A model generated the notes under the pieces. It was not told the origin of the DNA. It worked only from the letters and a program-made list of their open reading frames with translations, and did no database searches. Made by a program: the position numbers and the translations under genes. Shown one piece after another: positions 32,983 to 43,240 of a stretch of 64,000 nucleotides of DNA (its first letter is position 1; every line of letters starts with the position of its first letter). The stretch is taken from positions 10,044,001 through 10,108,000 of the forward strand of contig OZ234494.1 in the NCBI GenBank assembly GCA_965153455.1. The letters run 5' to 3'. This DNA is from Sphagnum compactum. Its lineage: Eukaryota > Bryophyta > Sphagnopsida > Sphagnales.

Positions 32983-35908
32983 ATGGCGACCAGGGAGGCG
33001 GTGGCCGTGGATTTCTTGGGGATTCTCGGTCAGAGAACTTCAGTAGAGAAGCAGAATAGTAGCAGCATCACGAAGCAGTTGCAGGAGCCAGTCGACACTT
33101 TGGTGAAGACGACGCCTTTAGTTCCGGCCATCAGCAGCAGCTATGCGGACAAGGCGGCAGCAGCAGCTATGACGACTTCGACAAGGCCTACAGTTGCGTC
33201 GACGAAGCCTTCGAAACTCGACTTTCAGAAGGCTGAAGAAAGACAAAGATCCATCTCTCGTCTCAGAAAACTCGGAGAACAGGTCTCGAATCTGAGAGGT
33301 AATCACGGCCGCGTTGCATTGCTGCGTCCCCCTTCTTGTTGCGGAGACTCAACATTCTTGGAAACAAACAAGGAGAACTTAGGGCAATGCGTCTGCAAGA
33401 AGCAGGAGAGAACCGTGAGAGGAAAGTCTAGGACACAGATTCTAGGAGAAAAACCACTATGTATGGGGCACTCAGATCTCGTAAGAGTCCTATGAAAGAG
33501 CGGAGCTCTCACATGCTGCAGATGTTGACCATGTTTGTGTGGGTTGTTTTCTTGGACAGTCATGCAGCAGCAGCTACCTTTGACATGGAATAAGCCAGAG
33601 ATCGTTGCACAACAAGGAGGATCTCCAAGCCCTAACAGTGAGGAAGACAATATGGTCAAGACAAAGGAAACTCTTGTGCGGTCCCCTTTGTGGTCATCTT
33701 TCTTGGAGCATTCTAGCACCACCATAGCAGACCCCTCCACCTCCCCTGTAAGTTTTGGAGTCCATTACTTAGATCTTCTCCCAAACATGATGCAACTTCT
33801 CTTTCTAGTCCGCCAGACATGCACCAAGTTTAGTGCAGGCAGGCATTATGAGAACTTCAGGATGATGTCTTGACCTCTATACTTCATTTCAAGAACTGGC
33901 TGAGTGATCTCATCTGGCACACATGTGTTGATTTCTGGCAGATGGGATGGTTTCAGAAGGCTTTGCAACAAAATGGTAAGAAGGTGGCAGCACTGTCTAC
34001 CAAGAACTTTCAGGCACCAGGGATGGTGCAGAATTCAGCAGCACAAACATTGTCTTCTTACAGAGGAGATGAACCACAAAGAGATGCTGCTCAGCCACAA
34101 CAAAGAGATACTCAGCCCTTGGAGCCTGCAGGTTCGGAACCACCACTTTCTGTGTTGATCCCAGACACAGAGTCGGAACTCCCAGAAGTGGTGGCGGCGG
34201 CAGTGGCAGTTGACGGTACAGGATTTGGTTCCCCATTACCAGTGCTTTTCAGAGAGGCCAGTACAGCTTCCGGCTTGGAGAGTGAGGCAGCCATGGATAA
34301 CCAGCCATTTCACCAAATGCAACACCCAATGTTGATGCAATGTGGAAATCTACAAAGTGCTGCCACTATACCAAGGTGCTTATCATTGCATGATTCCTTA
34401 AAAATGAAATCATTCAGCTTCTGGTTAGACCTAGTGTATGTGTGCACACATTCAATTCTTGCAAATTTTCCTGATTTGTTGTGCAAACATCCTGCCTTTT
34501 TCCCAATTTGATTATTCTTGGGTGGAGGTTGAATTGGTATGAATGTTTGAAGTAATTTTTCTACTTGCTGGATTTGTTGTAGCAGATCAGCTCAGGTGGG
34601 TGGAGGAGTAGGTGTGCATCAGCCAACAGCACAGCTCACTCTCTTTTATGCAGGCCTTGTACATGTGTATGATGATATCACGCTTGATAAGGTGAGGATC
34701 ATGCAAATTCTTCTTGTTTGTGCATTTTGTGTAGCTGGCCAAGTCTCCTTCCTTCTCTAGGGTTTCAATGCTTTGGAACTTGGTCTGAATTTTTTGTCAA
34801 TTTGCCAATTTGCAGATGCAAGCTATTATGTTGTTAGCTAGTGGAAGCACCACATCCTCCAGCTGCAAGGACCCCTCTGGAAATGGAGTTTCAGCTCATC
34901 CATTGTCTTCCCCAATCCCCCAGTCAACTCCATCTTCTTCAGTATCACCTCCTCCACAAGCTACAACCACAGCAACAGCTGCCCCTTCATCAATTCATGC
35001 AAATATCCTCCCACGATCCATTGCTAGGAGTGTCCATGCTGGTAAGTGTCCCTTGTCCACCCCTAAGGGCAGGCTTCTCAAGGAGGTCTGTCTGGAGTGC
35101 TTACAATTGACCTTCTACACTACAGTATTGCTATCAACTTAACAAAACCTATGTCATTTCAGAAAAAACTGACATAAAAGGATTTTTTAAGGTGGACTGA
35201 CATTTGGGCTTTCTTCTATGCAGTGACAGAGCTGCCACAGGCAAGAAAGGCATCCTTGGCACGATTCCTGGAGAAGCGGAAAGACAGGTATAATATTTTA
35301 GCACAAAATATTTCTAAAAAATTGCATTTCTGCCAAATTTTGAGATCACTTGTTCCAATTCAGGGTTTTTTCCCTTTACCAAAGCTTATTGAAGTATGTT
35401 GAGGTGGACATATCCAGTTGCATTGACAAATGTCAAATCTTGCAGGGTACGAGTGAAGGCACCATATCCTCTCAAGAAAGAAGGATCTTGCACACCACCG
35501 CGTGCCAAGTCTCCAAGCCCGCCTTGCCAGTCTCCAAGTCCTTTTTGCAAGTCTCCAAGCCCATTTTGCAAGTCTCCAAGCCCCCCTTGTGGCAGGCCAC
35601 AGACATGGTCACCCACCTCAGCATTATTGAGGCAGCGGGCTCGTTACCTGCAAGATGTACCATCTACCAACTTCAAAGATCCCCAGTACTGTACATCAAG
35701 TGGTAGTGAACCCAATTCTCCTCTGAGGACTCCTCCAACACCTCCACGACCAAGCATGGCTGGGGATATTAATATAATTGCAAGGTCTTTTCGAGGTAGG
35801 GATTTTGGAGCGCAACCGGATTTGATGGTACGTCAAAGTGGAAGATTTCTAAGTCATTCTCCACAAGATCACCGGGATGAAGAACCAATGGAAGAAGATG
35901 CACAATGA
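32983..35908 (+). CDS. JAZ: JAZ (jasmonate ZIM-domain, TIFY family) transcriptional repressor, seven exons, 599 aa
   Basis: JAZ proteins repress MYC-type transcription factors in the nucleus and are destroyed through SCF-COI1 when a jasmonate ligand is present. Exons are 32983-33298, 33560-33747, 33942-34375, 34583-34691, 34816-35041, 35224-35287 and 35446-35908; all are GT-AG and phases match, giving 599 codons plus stop. Near the N-terminus is DFLGIL. The TIFY/ZIM domain spans exons 4-5: AQLTLFYAGLVHVYDDITLD, then KMQAIMLLAS (variant TLFYAG for TIFYAG). The Jas motif spans exons 6-7: LPQARKASLARFLEKRK, then DRV and KAPYPL. After it come four 7-residue KSPSPPC-type repeats (35507-35590) and an acidic tail. 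This is longer than typical flowering-plant JAZ proteins, which are mostly 120-350 residues. Exon 3's donor (GTGCTT) is the weakest junction. Confidence 0.9.
35288..35445 (+). promoter_or_regulatory. Jas intron splitting the Jas motif
   Basis: This 158-bp GT-AG intron falls between FLEKRKDR and VRVKAPYPL, the position of the conserved Jas intron of flowering-plant JAZ genes. If retained, translation would continue for about 32 codons and meet TGA, losing the KAPY end and the whole C-terminal tail. In flowering plants the equivalent retention makes jasmonate-resistant JAZ forms. Confidence 0.7.
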
Positions 35909-35919
35909 TATTTTGCTGT

Positions 35920-36660
35920 TGTTGTAGGTCTATTTTAGTTTCCTTGGGTTTGCATCCTTCTAAATGGAGTCCAGCTCAAGAGATAATGTTCAATGTAGTT
36001 TAACCTGTAGTGGAGCCCATTTCATAGTGCACATATATTAAGATAAATTGTAGTTAGCTGACCCACAATTTCATAGGTCACAAGATCACCTTGTTATTTT
36101 GAGATTCTTGTATACGGGAGATGCCAACCTGTTCACCAGCAGCAGTTCAATTTGAGTATGCTCATTTTTTTTAGACAGAGAAAACTGTAAAGACATGGGG
36201 TTTTACAATGGGTTTTCAAGGAGTTTTGGAACAAGTCTCACCATTGTAGTTTAGAATTGGTTTTTGCATCAAAGTGTGCAACAACTAAGAATTGAACATT
36301 GAGTTTAAGGTCAATCTTTTGGGTTCTTTGATTGCTGAGCAAGAGATGTAAAACTTGTTTCAATATTCCATTGAAGTTTAATTCCTTTGGTTTAGTTTTG
36401 ATACATTAGAGGGCAGTTTTTCAGTTGTATGACAAATAATTGGCACTTGGGAGAGATTCTCCCACATCATTACAAACTATGTAGACTATTTGCTAAACCA
36501 CACAATGTTCTATGTGCTTGGAGCATGCAATTGAAAGAACAGTTGACCTTCAAAAGCTTACAGTGAAGGGCAGAATCTCTCCTGAGTGACAATTACATAC
36601 ATATGTATAATATGCCTTGCTGTAGGAAGAGATGAACTTCCACCGTCTTGAAGAAAGCTA
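35920..36660. other. JAZ 3' untranslated region and spacer
   Basis: AT-rich sequence following the JAZ stop. It has no coding signal; the first few hundred bases are probably 3' UTR. Confidence 0.45.
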
Positions 36661-36662
36661 AA

Positions 36663-36913
36663 ATGCCTAGTCACACAATATTGCAAGCATTCTTATCACA
36701 TTTTATATATCACGTTGTGTAGGCCCAACAAAGAAGAAACCAAGGTGACAGAGAAGAATGAGAACCACATAGTTACTATCCTTGTACAATGCCTAGTCAC
36801 ACAATATTGCAAGCATTCTTATCACATTTTATATATCACGTTGTGTAGGCCCAACAAAGAAGAAACCAAGGTGACAGAGAAGAATGAGAACCACATAGTT
36901 ACTATCCTTGTAC
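36663..36913 (+). repeat. exact 126-bp tandem duplication
   Basis: The segment 36663-36788 is repeated at 36789-36913 with no mismatch over 125 bp, including cgttgtgtaggcccaac and gacagagaagaatgag. The period is a multiple of three, so an open frame runs through both copies, but that frame is not otherwise supported as a gene. Identity indicates a recent event or an assembly artefact. Confidence 0.95.
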
Positions 36914-36919
36914 GGCATA

Positions 36920-37595
36920 CAAGACAACACCAAGGTGGCAAACAAGGTTTGAGAACCACAGAAAATATTCATTTCATACAAACAATCCAATTTCTGTTGT
37001 TTGATTCTAAAGGATAAGTAGCCCCTTATCATTTATAGTGGTTGTACAACTTGCTGCATTGATCTCATCCTAAATCGACCCTAAATTCAGAGATTGTACT
37101 CAAATGATTTTGAAAATTAATTTTCCAAAAAACGTGAGCAATGTTGATTTCAAAGTGTTCCTTATCTTATTAGAAAATCTCATATTCTTTAACATTTTTT
37201 CACATGGTTTTAAAAGAATGATGTATTTTTTTTATTTTTTCAAAAACACCATTCTCTAGTTTTGGTAACATTGAGTGGGTCATATTCATCACACAAATTC
37301 TCTTGATCTTTTTATATAAATTTTTTGGTTCATGTCAATGTGGCCATACTCTTGTATGGTGTGTGTGTTGTTGCATTATAAGCCACATCATCTCCCAATG
37401 TTAGATTTCAAACATGTGAGGGTTGAATGATGGGGCATAAGTCCAAAATGTCAACTTAACAATCTCATATATTTCCCTAACATGTCTACAAGGTAAATCA
37501 AATGTAATCCTACTTGGTGGAGCAAAATTTCACCAGTCTTCATTGATGCTAACAATATTTGTGTAATCTTTTATTTTGTGATAATCTCTATACAT
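36920..37595. other. intergenic, no gene recognised
   Basis: AT-rich spacer between the 126-bp duplication and the MITE at 37.6 kb. No feature seen. Confidence 0.4.
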
Positions 37596-37599
37596 AAAG

Positions 37600-37961
37600 A
37601 GTTCCATAATGTCACCCTCTTTTTCACCCCATATCGGCTCTTTCAGTGGTATCTGCAAAGTAAGGAAATCTTATTAAATCCCAGTATGAAATGCTGAAAC
37701 TCAGCATTTAATGCACAAGGTTTGAGAGTAATTTAGTCCTACACGTAGGAGCAGTGAAAATATATGTAGCAGCAGTGGAGGCGCTCAGGCAAAATGAAAA
37801 ACAGGATGAAATTCAGTTTACCGCCAAAATCGGTGGAAAAACTAATTTGGGTCCCAGCTATTTCATTTTGTAAAATTTTCATTCCCAGTTACACGTTCGA
37901 TGCCCTATTATGCTGAAATTGACCGTTTTTGCCCCCTAATCGCCTGACTTTATGGATAACT
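37600..37961 (+). mobile_element. MITE, TCCGTAAAGTCA-type termini, copy 2 (plus orientation)
   Basis: The right end tgactttatggataact (37945-37961) matches the perfect terminus of the 41.9 kb copy at 16 of 17 positions, and the left end agttccataatgtca is a degraded counterpart. The interior shares ttcagtggtatctg, cagcatttaatgcacaagg, gcagtgaaaatatatgtag and cagtttaccgccaaaat with the 14.2 kb copy in the same order. Confidence 0.7.
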
Positions 37962-37969
37962 TTATAGAA

Positions 37970-39220
37970 TTCCAATTGTCCTTAAAAGATGGTGCATTGC
38001 AATGATGGGGAATGGCATGCAACCATCACTATTGCAAGGATTCTTTTACACCTGTGGTTTTATGCTTTCCTCTTAATTTTGGTTGGGGTGTAATATCATG
38101 TGTATCGTGCATATCTTTGAATTACTTGTGCATGCATTCAAAAATAAATAATTGGATTCAAGACACATTCATGTGTCATACCTTATGTACATGTAATTGA
38201 ACCTTGAAATAAAGGCATGCAAACATATTGATAATGTGTAGTTATGAGATCAAGAATTCAAAGTAATTGGAGCATCTTGATTATCATTGTTCAACCTCTT
38301 GGAGCACCCATGTTGTTTGATCCAATTTTTGAAGAAACCTTTGTATAGCAAAATAATTTAATAGTGTCTTAGTGTAGAACAACAATGCAATGATGGGAAC
38401 TAATGGATAATGGGGTGCAATATTGGAGTGCAACAATGTAGTGGTGTATAGGAAGGCACCATGTAGATAGAAGCAAGTGGGAAATAAATAAGCAACATTA
38501 ATTTAAATATTCATTTTCTAACTTTTTACATAGAACTACAAATTTACACTATAATCTAGCTTATAGGCACTATCACAAGCTTTTCACTAAATGCCTTCCC
38601 ACATGAAAGGTTATGACTTTCATGGGTGAAAACATAGTTAGGTGAATTGTTTGGACTACTGTAATTGTAATTTTTTGGATTATATATGAATTTTAAATGC
38701 TAAATTACGTCAACATTAACATTGTCAAATTTTTAATTATCCATATTACAATAAAATTTAATAGAAATCATGTTGAAAATTATGAAAAAAATCTTTTAAA
38801 ATAGTGGATTTGTATTGGACTTTTGAAATTAGATATTGTTTCAATCATAAAATAAAATTTGACATGTGGACTCAAAGTATGACATAGTAAGGTTAATTCT
38901 TTATGAGAAAAATAGGACAATGTCAAATGGCATGTATGTTTAAGGGTAAGATGCATTGTCATTTTCCTCATAGAAAAAAATCTGATTTTTTAGTTGAATA
39001 TTGCATTATTAGTACTTTTCAATCAATTTCCCATTTGAAACTTCATGTTTTTACTTGAATTTTCGTATAAGGGGGTAAGTATGATGGGTGGTGCCACTAA
39101 TACCCACTTAGGGTTATATTTTTAAAAAGTCCAAAAAATATTTAAATAAAAATATTCAGATTTAATTTTAATTTTCCTTTTTATCCTATTTGTGCATTTA
39201 TGTAACCAAGGTCCGATAAT
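37970..39220. other. AT-rich intergenic, no gene recognised
   Basis: Long AT-rich stretch with only short frames. No element boundary or coding motif seen. Confidence 0.4.
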
Positions 39221-39227
39221 ACACAAA

Positions 39228-39480
39228 GAGTGTGTCTCGCGTGGTGGCCTTGCCATTTACATTAAAAAGTAATTATCTTAAGGCAAAAGAAGAAGAATTA
39301 TGGAAACTCAAATATATTTCACCATGCAAAAATATAACCTTCAAAAAATCCTCTAAAAGAAACCAAAGAAAATCCTTCAAGACATATTATAACTCTATTA
39401 TAACTAATCTCAAGTTTCAACCCAAGACAAAAACTTAATCCTTCAAAAATCCTTATCTAAAAATAGACCTATTATTTATT
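39228..39480 (+). repeat. dispersed repeat, left copy of a pair flanking the plastid-protein exon
   Basis: Shares, in order, gtggccttgccatttacatt, tttcaccatgcaaaaat, cttcaaaaaatcctctaaaa, taactaatctcaagtttcaa and agacctat with 43241-43470 in direct orientation, with small deletions in the second copy. A following AT-rich block (39470-39670) repeats tattattattattta and catgataaacat words. Confidence 0.75.
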
Positions 39481-39762
39481 ACCATATTACCTATTATTAT
39501 TATTTATTAATAAAATAAAATATTGATATTATTTAAAATATTGCCAAACATGATAAACATATTATAATGAGTCTAAACATGATAAACATGATATTGATAT
39601 TATTTATTAAAAATAGACCTATTATTATTATTACCTTATTACCTATTATTATTATTTATTATTTAATAGATTTTTTTTGTAAATTGTTTTACCCCTTCGC
39701 CACTAATTTGTAAATTCAAGTGTGGGAAGATCTTACCTTACCTTACCTCAATTTGCAGTCCA

Positions 39763-39780
39763 TTTAGGGTTTAGGGTTTA
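39763..39780 (+). promoter_or_regulatory. telo-box repeats upstream of plastid-protein exon
   Basis: TTTAGGGTTTAGGGTTTA lies about 70-85 bp before the ATG at 39847. Telo-box words close to the transcription start are common in plant genes for plastid and translation functions. This is probably the core promoter or 5' leader. Confidence 0.5.
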
Positions 39781-39846
39781 AGGAATCCTTTCCAAGGGAA
39801 AAACGGAGGGAGGCCTACGACTGACTTGCAAGAGCTTTCTTCGGTG

Positions 39847-40259
39847 ATGGCGGCCATTTTCGGCGCTCCCTTCTCTTCATCCTTTCTCCACTACCGGCCT
39901 CCTCCTCCTCCCAAATATTATTGCACCACCTGGAGCTCTAGAACCAGTTTGTTTTGTGCCAGAGCAATTGGGGAGACTTCTGTTTCGGCGGATTACTCTG
40001 AAGCCAAGAGATTGATAGATGAGGTGTTGAGAAAGGGGAAAGAGGAGGAGGAGGAGGAAGAATCTGCTGTTGCTGCTGCCACCTCTTCAGTCGCTAACAG
40101 TGCAGTTTCATGGGCGTTATACTGTGACAAGGAGTCGCAGAGACTGTTGGCTGAGTCGGTGGAGAAGCTTTGTGCATTATCACAGGATGCAGGCCCCTTT
40201 TTGAGCTCAGAGAACGCTCTTGGCGTTTGGGATGTCTTTTACGCTCCCCACATCTCCAG
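39847..40259 (+). CDS. plastid-targeted protein, fibrillin/PAP-like, first exon only
   Basis: An open frame from ATG 39847 gives 137 codons and ends at a GT donor after CCAG (40259). The first 45 residues (MAAIFGAPFSSSFLH, a Pro run, then Ser/Thr/Arg-rich, CARAIGET) look like a chloroplast transit peptide. Next come EAKRLIDEVLRKGK, an acidic run and a helical stretch ending ENALGVWDVFYAPHIS. The W-x-VFYAPHI phrase resembles the start of the conserved domain in plastid lipid-associated (PAP/fibrillin) proteins, by general recall only. The second exon should begin with the following strand of that domain, but I found no convincing match within several kilobases. The gene may have a very long intron or may be a 5' fragment. 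Confidence 0.5.
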
Positions 40260-40277
40260 GTTTGATTGCCACACACG

Positions 40278-40279
<2 letters not shown>

Positions 40280-40338
<59 letters not shown>
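40280..40338 (+). repeat. (CT)n microsatellite, about 29 units
   Basis: An uninterrupted TC/CT run starts 20 bp after the first-exon donor site, so it lies at the start of intron 1 of the plastid-protein gene. The minus-strand ER-repeat frame here is an artefact of the run. Confidence 0.95.
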
Positions 40339-40341
<3 letters not shown>

Positions 40342-40344
40342 GTA

Positions 40345-41090
40345 TCATTCAAGACTTTCTACTGACCGTGGATATGCGCCATCATGGAAATCATAAATCT
40401 GAAGACTGTTTCTTGAGACTTTAGGACCATGATGCACATAATTCCTTCCACAATTTTTTGGGGAATTTGTGATTGATTGATCGCACATTTTCGAGGAGTG
40501 TCAGGAGCTGAAACTCAGAGCTCTGGCAAATGGGTTTAGGGTTTTGGGGTTTAGGGCGCCTGGGCGCCTGGGCAAATGGGTGCTGCATTCACAGCTAAGA
40601 AATCATTTGATTGAGGCACATCCTGAACGACAGCCCTAACTCTGCACATGTGCAGTGCACCCTAGTGTACCACACACCAGCTGACTTCACAGGACCAATT
40701 GATTCAGAGCTTGTGCAATGGGACTGCACTCATCATGGGATCACTTCCCTTGCTCAACCAGTTTAGACGGCACAATCTAAAGCCATGTGCTCTTCATTTC
40801 TCTCAAAGTTTTGAGCGACCCATTTCCCATTTTGACCAAGTGGAGTCAAGAATCCATCAGAATTGGAGCACCTGAGAGCTGAACCATGTTCACAATTGCT
40901 AGCTCTAAAATGTGCAATCTATCAGTCATGTCTTCTTACTGCTCAGGTTGTGTCCTCCTTGCAGCACATGGAATTACGGTAGATGAGTAGTTCTATCTGC
41001 ACACTTCCTGTTGTTGCAGAGTCTTGAGTGGAGTTATACTCTAGTGTGAAATGACTAAGATGCAAACTTCTCAAAAACTAACAAAAGAAC
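40345..41090. other. presumed intron, no exon recognised
   Basis: Scanned in all plus frames for a continuation of the fibrillin-like domain; none was convincing. Telomere-like gtttagggttttggggtttag occurs near 40534-40554 next to a doubled gcgcctggg. Confidence 0.4.
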
Positions 41091-41164
41091 AATGGCCAAT
41101 CAACTCCTGAAGTCTGTAAGAGACCAACTAGCTTGTGATTCACTGATGAGTGAGTTCCACTTAG

Positions 41165-41330
41165 AGCTTCTGAGAGACCCCAATAGGGTCACATCTTTAT
41201 CTCTCTCATCTAGCATGTTCTTCTTTAAGCTTCTGAGAGACCCAAATAGGGTCATATCTTTGTGTCTCCCTCATCAAGCACGTTCTGCTTAAAGCATGTA
41301 AGGGTCCCATCTTTGTGTCTATCTTATCTC
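41165..41330 (+). repeat. about 61-bp tandem repeat, two and a half units
   Basis: Units beginning agcttctgagagaccc and containing aatagggtca, atcttt and ctcatc occur at 41165-41225 and 41226-41288, with a shortened third unit (agcatgtaagggtcccatc) to about 41330. Confidence 0.75.
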
Positions 41331-41416
41331 ATGGGTATATATTTTGTCTCTGAAAAGGTCGTAAGAGACATGAAGTGTGTCCCACTTAGCCAGCCAAGTG
41401 ACATGTCTTTACCAAT

Positions 41417-41464
41417 GCAGGCTGGTTTTTGGAATTTGTTCATGGGACCCAAAAACCAGCCTGC
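41417..41464. repeat. 16-bp perfect hairpin
   Basis: gcaggctggtttttgg at 41417-41432 and its exact reverse complement at 41449-41464 enclose a 16-base loop. A second, looser inverted pair (around the word ggtacagaccatt, 41519-41531, and aatggtctgtacc, 41616-41628) follows within 100 bp. No target gene or function is apparent. Confidence 0.7.
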
Positions 41465-41898
41465 TTCTTAAGGGCTATGACCTCTTTTCAAGACAATCAT
41501 GGATTATGGAGTGTGCCAGGTACAGACCATTCTGCCCAGTGAGGTGGCTGTGAGGAATTATTGCAAAGCTGGTAGAGTGAGCCCAAATTTTCGAATCTGC
41601 AGTGAAATAGACAAAATGGTCTGTACCAGGCACCCTCCATTGCCGCATGGTTTTCATGGATTTATATTATGTTCATGTGGATTTACACAATGGTTGTGTG
41701 GCCCAAGTTAGGTCAGGTACACCCGAGAAGACGCACCATTGTGCAGTGTAACTGGATCAAAACGAGGCAGAAAGGCCACATGAAAACCACTTCATTTCTT
41801 GTCAAGTTGTACTTGTATACATTTCAGGACCAACGGAAGTCCCTCAAGTCCTGATAACTTAACTTAGTACAGATGCTTGGGAACTATCAGGACAATAA

Positions 41899-42273
41899 AG
41901 TTATCCGTAAAGTCAGCCAAAGACGGCACCGGAACCCCCTGTTTGGTCACATAAGGGACGATATTTCAAAAAACAGGAAAAAAAAGTACACTGGGCTTCA
42001 AGGGGGCATGAAACTAGTTTAGCAGCAAATTTGGTGCTAAACTGAGTTTGCCCTGTCCTTTCTTTTCCTGAACGCTTGCAACCAATCACTGTTGCTGCTC
42101 TGTGTACTGTAGCTACAAATGTTCTCGAGCCTGGTGCATTTAATCCTGAGACTTAGTATTTCATACCCTTATTTAATAAAATTTTATGACTTTTCGGACA
42201 ACAGCCAGGAGGGATGAAGCATCAAATGAGGGGTCCAACTCAGGCCCAACAGGGCATGACTTTACGGATAACT
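41899..42273 (-). mobile_element. MITE with perfect 17-bp terminal inverted repeats, copy 3 (minus orientation)
   Basis: The termini AGTTATCCGTAAAGTCA (41899-41915) and its exact reverse complement (42257-42273) bound 375 bp. Read on the minus strand, the interior has the same order of phrases as the copies at 14.2 and 37.6 kb (atttaatgcac, cagtttagcaccaaa). There is no coding capacity. A duplicated target site could not be fixed; flanking taa on both sides is possible. Confidence 0.75.
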
Positions 42274-42583
42274 CTAATGTACTAGGACTTAGCACTCAAG
42301 CCAGGAAAGAACTTCTGAACACTTCCCTGGCAAACACCCTCCCCTTCCCCCAGTGCCCCCCCCTTCCACCCCATCCCTTTGGGTGGGACCTTTTGCTTTG
42401 ACTGATTGGGTCTTTTGTCAAATAGTCTATCCCTACCTAAGCCCATCACTGAAAGTGGGAACCGCATGTGTTTGCAAAGTCTACTTTTAGTCTCTTTTAC
42501 TGTTGTGAAAACAGCTAGAGTCAATTTCCTAAAGGATTCATGTAATCCATGCCAAGTTCATTATTTTAAAAATAAGCAGAGGG

Positions 42584-42765
42584 GCTGATGGCTCACTGGT
42601 ATCGCCCATTCTGGGACCCTGGGACCTCAAAAAGGTCCTGGATTTCAAACCCAGTGGTGTGCAGGTGAAACTTCTGCTGGCCCTCTGTCAATGAGCTTGA
42701 CTTGGGGGTGCCAAGTGGCCAATGGCTTGTGAGGTTAGCTCAGGTTGGCTGTTGATATCCAGAGA
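42584..42765 (+). mobile_element. tRNA-derived SINE, copy 2 (plus)
   Basis: A-box-like GATGGCTCACTGGTATCGCC at 42587 and B-box-like GGATTTCAAACCC at 42640-42652 are followed by GGTGTGCAGGTGAAAC and AGCTTGACTTGG, as in the minus-strand copy at 27.6 kb. The two differ by scattered substitutions and small gaps, so both are old insertions. Confidence 0.65.
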
Positions 42766-43240
42766 GGAACCCAAAGTACAAAAAGGAGAGGATATGATGG
42801 AAATCCTAAATCAAATTAATTCTTTTGTATTCCTTTTTATATATGGTTTTTCCAAGGTTAACATGATTACCATAATACCTGGCCATTTTGACACTAATTA
42901 TATTATTTTCAGAAATGTAGAAAATTTCAAAAAATAATCAGAAATACTTTATCTGAAGGAAAATGAAGAATGTGATGGAATATTTGGATATATGTCATTT
43001 GTCAAAATGGAATCCTCAAAATTTAATTAATTATTCAACAAACATGTGTTGATGTGGCCAAGGTACTAGGGTGAAAGGATTGGGTAGGCAAAGCACCTCA
43101 GGCTTTTGATATCACTACCACAAATCTAGGGCTAATGGAGGAGGTTCTCATTATCTTAGATATTCATGTCCTGGTTGAATGTTGAAAAAAGGAAACCTGG
43201 GGAGTACACAATTCAATCAAGGACCCACATTGGAAACAAG

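Noticed and set aside
40094-40348. Minus-strand frame with alternating Glu-Arg
   Set aside because: It is the translation of the (CT)n run.
40530-40575. Interstitial telomere tract
   Set aside because: Only three degenerate TTTAGGG-like words; too short and irregular.
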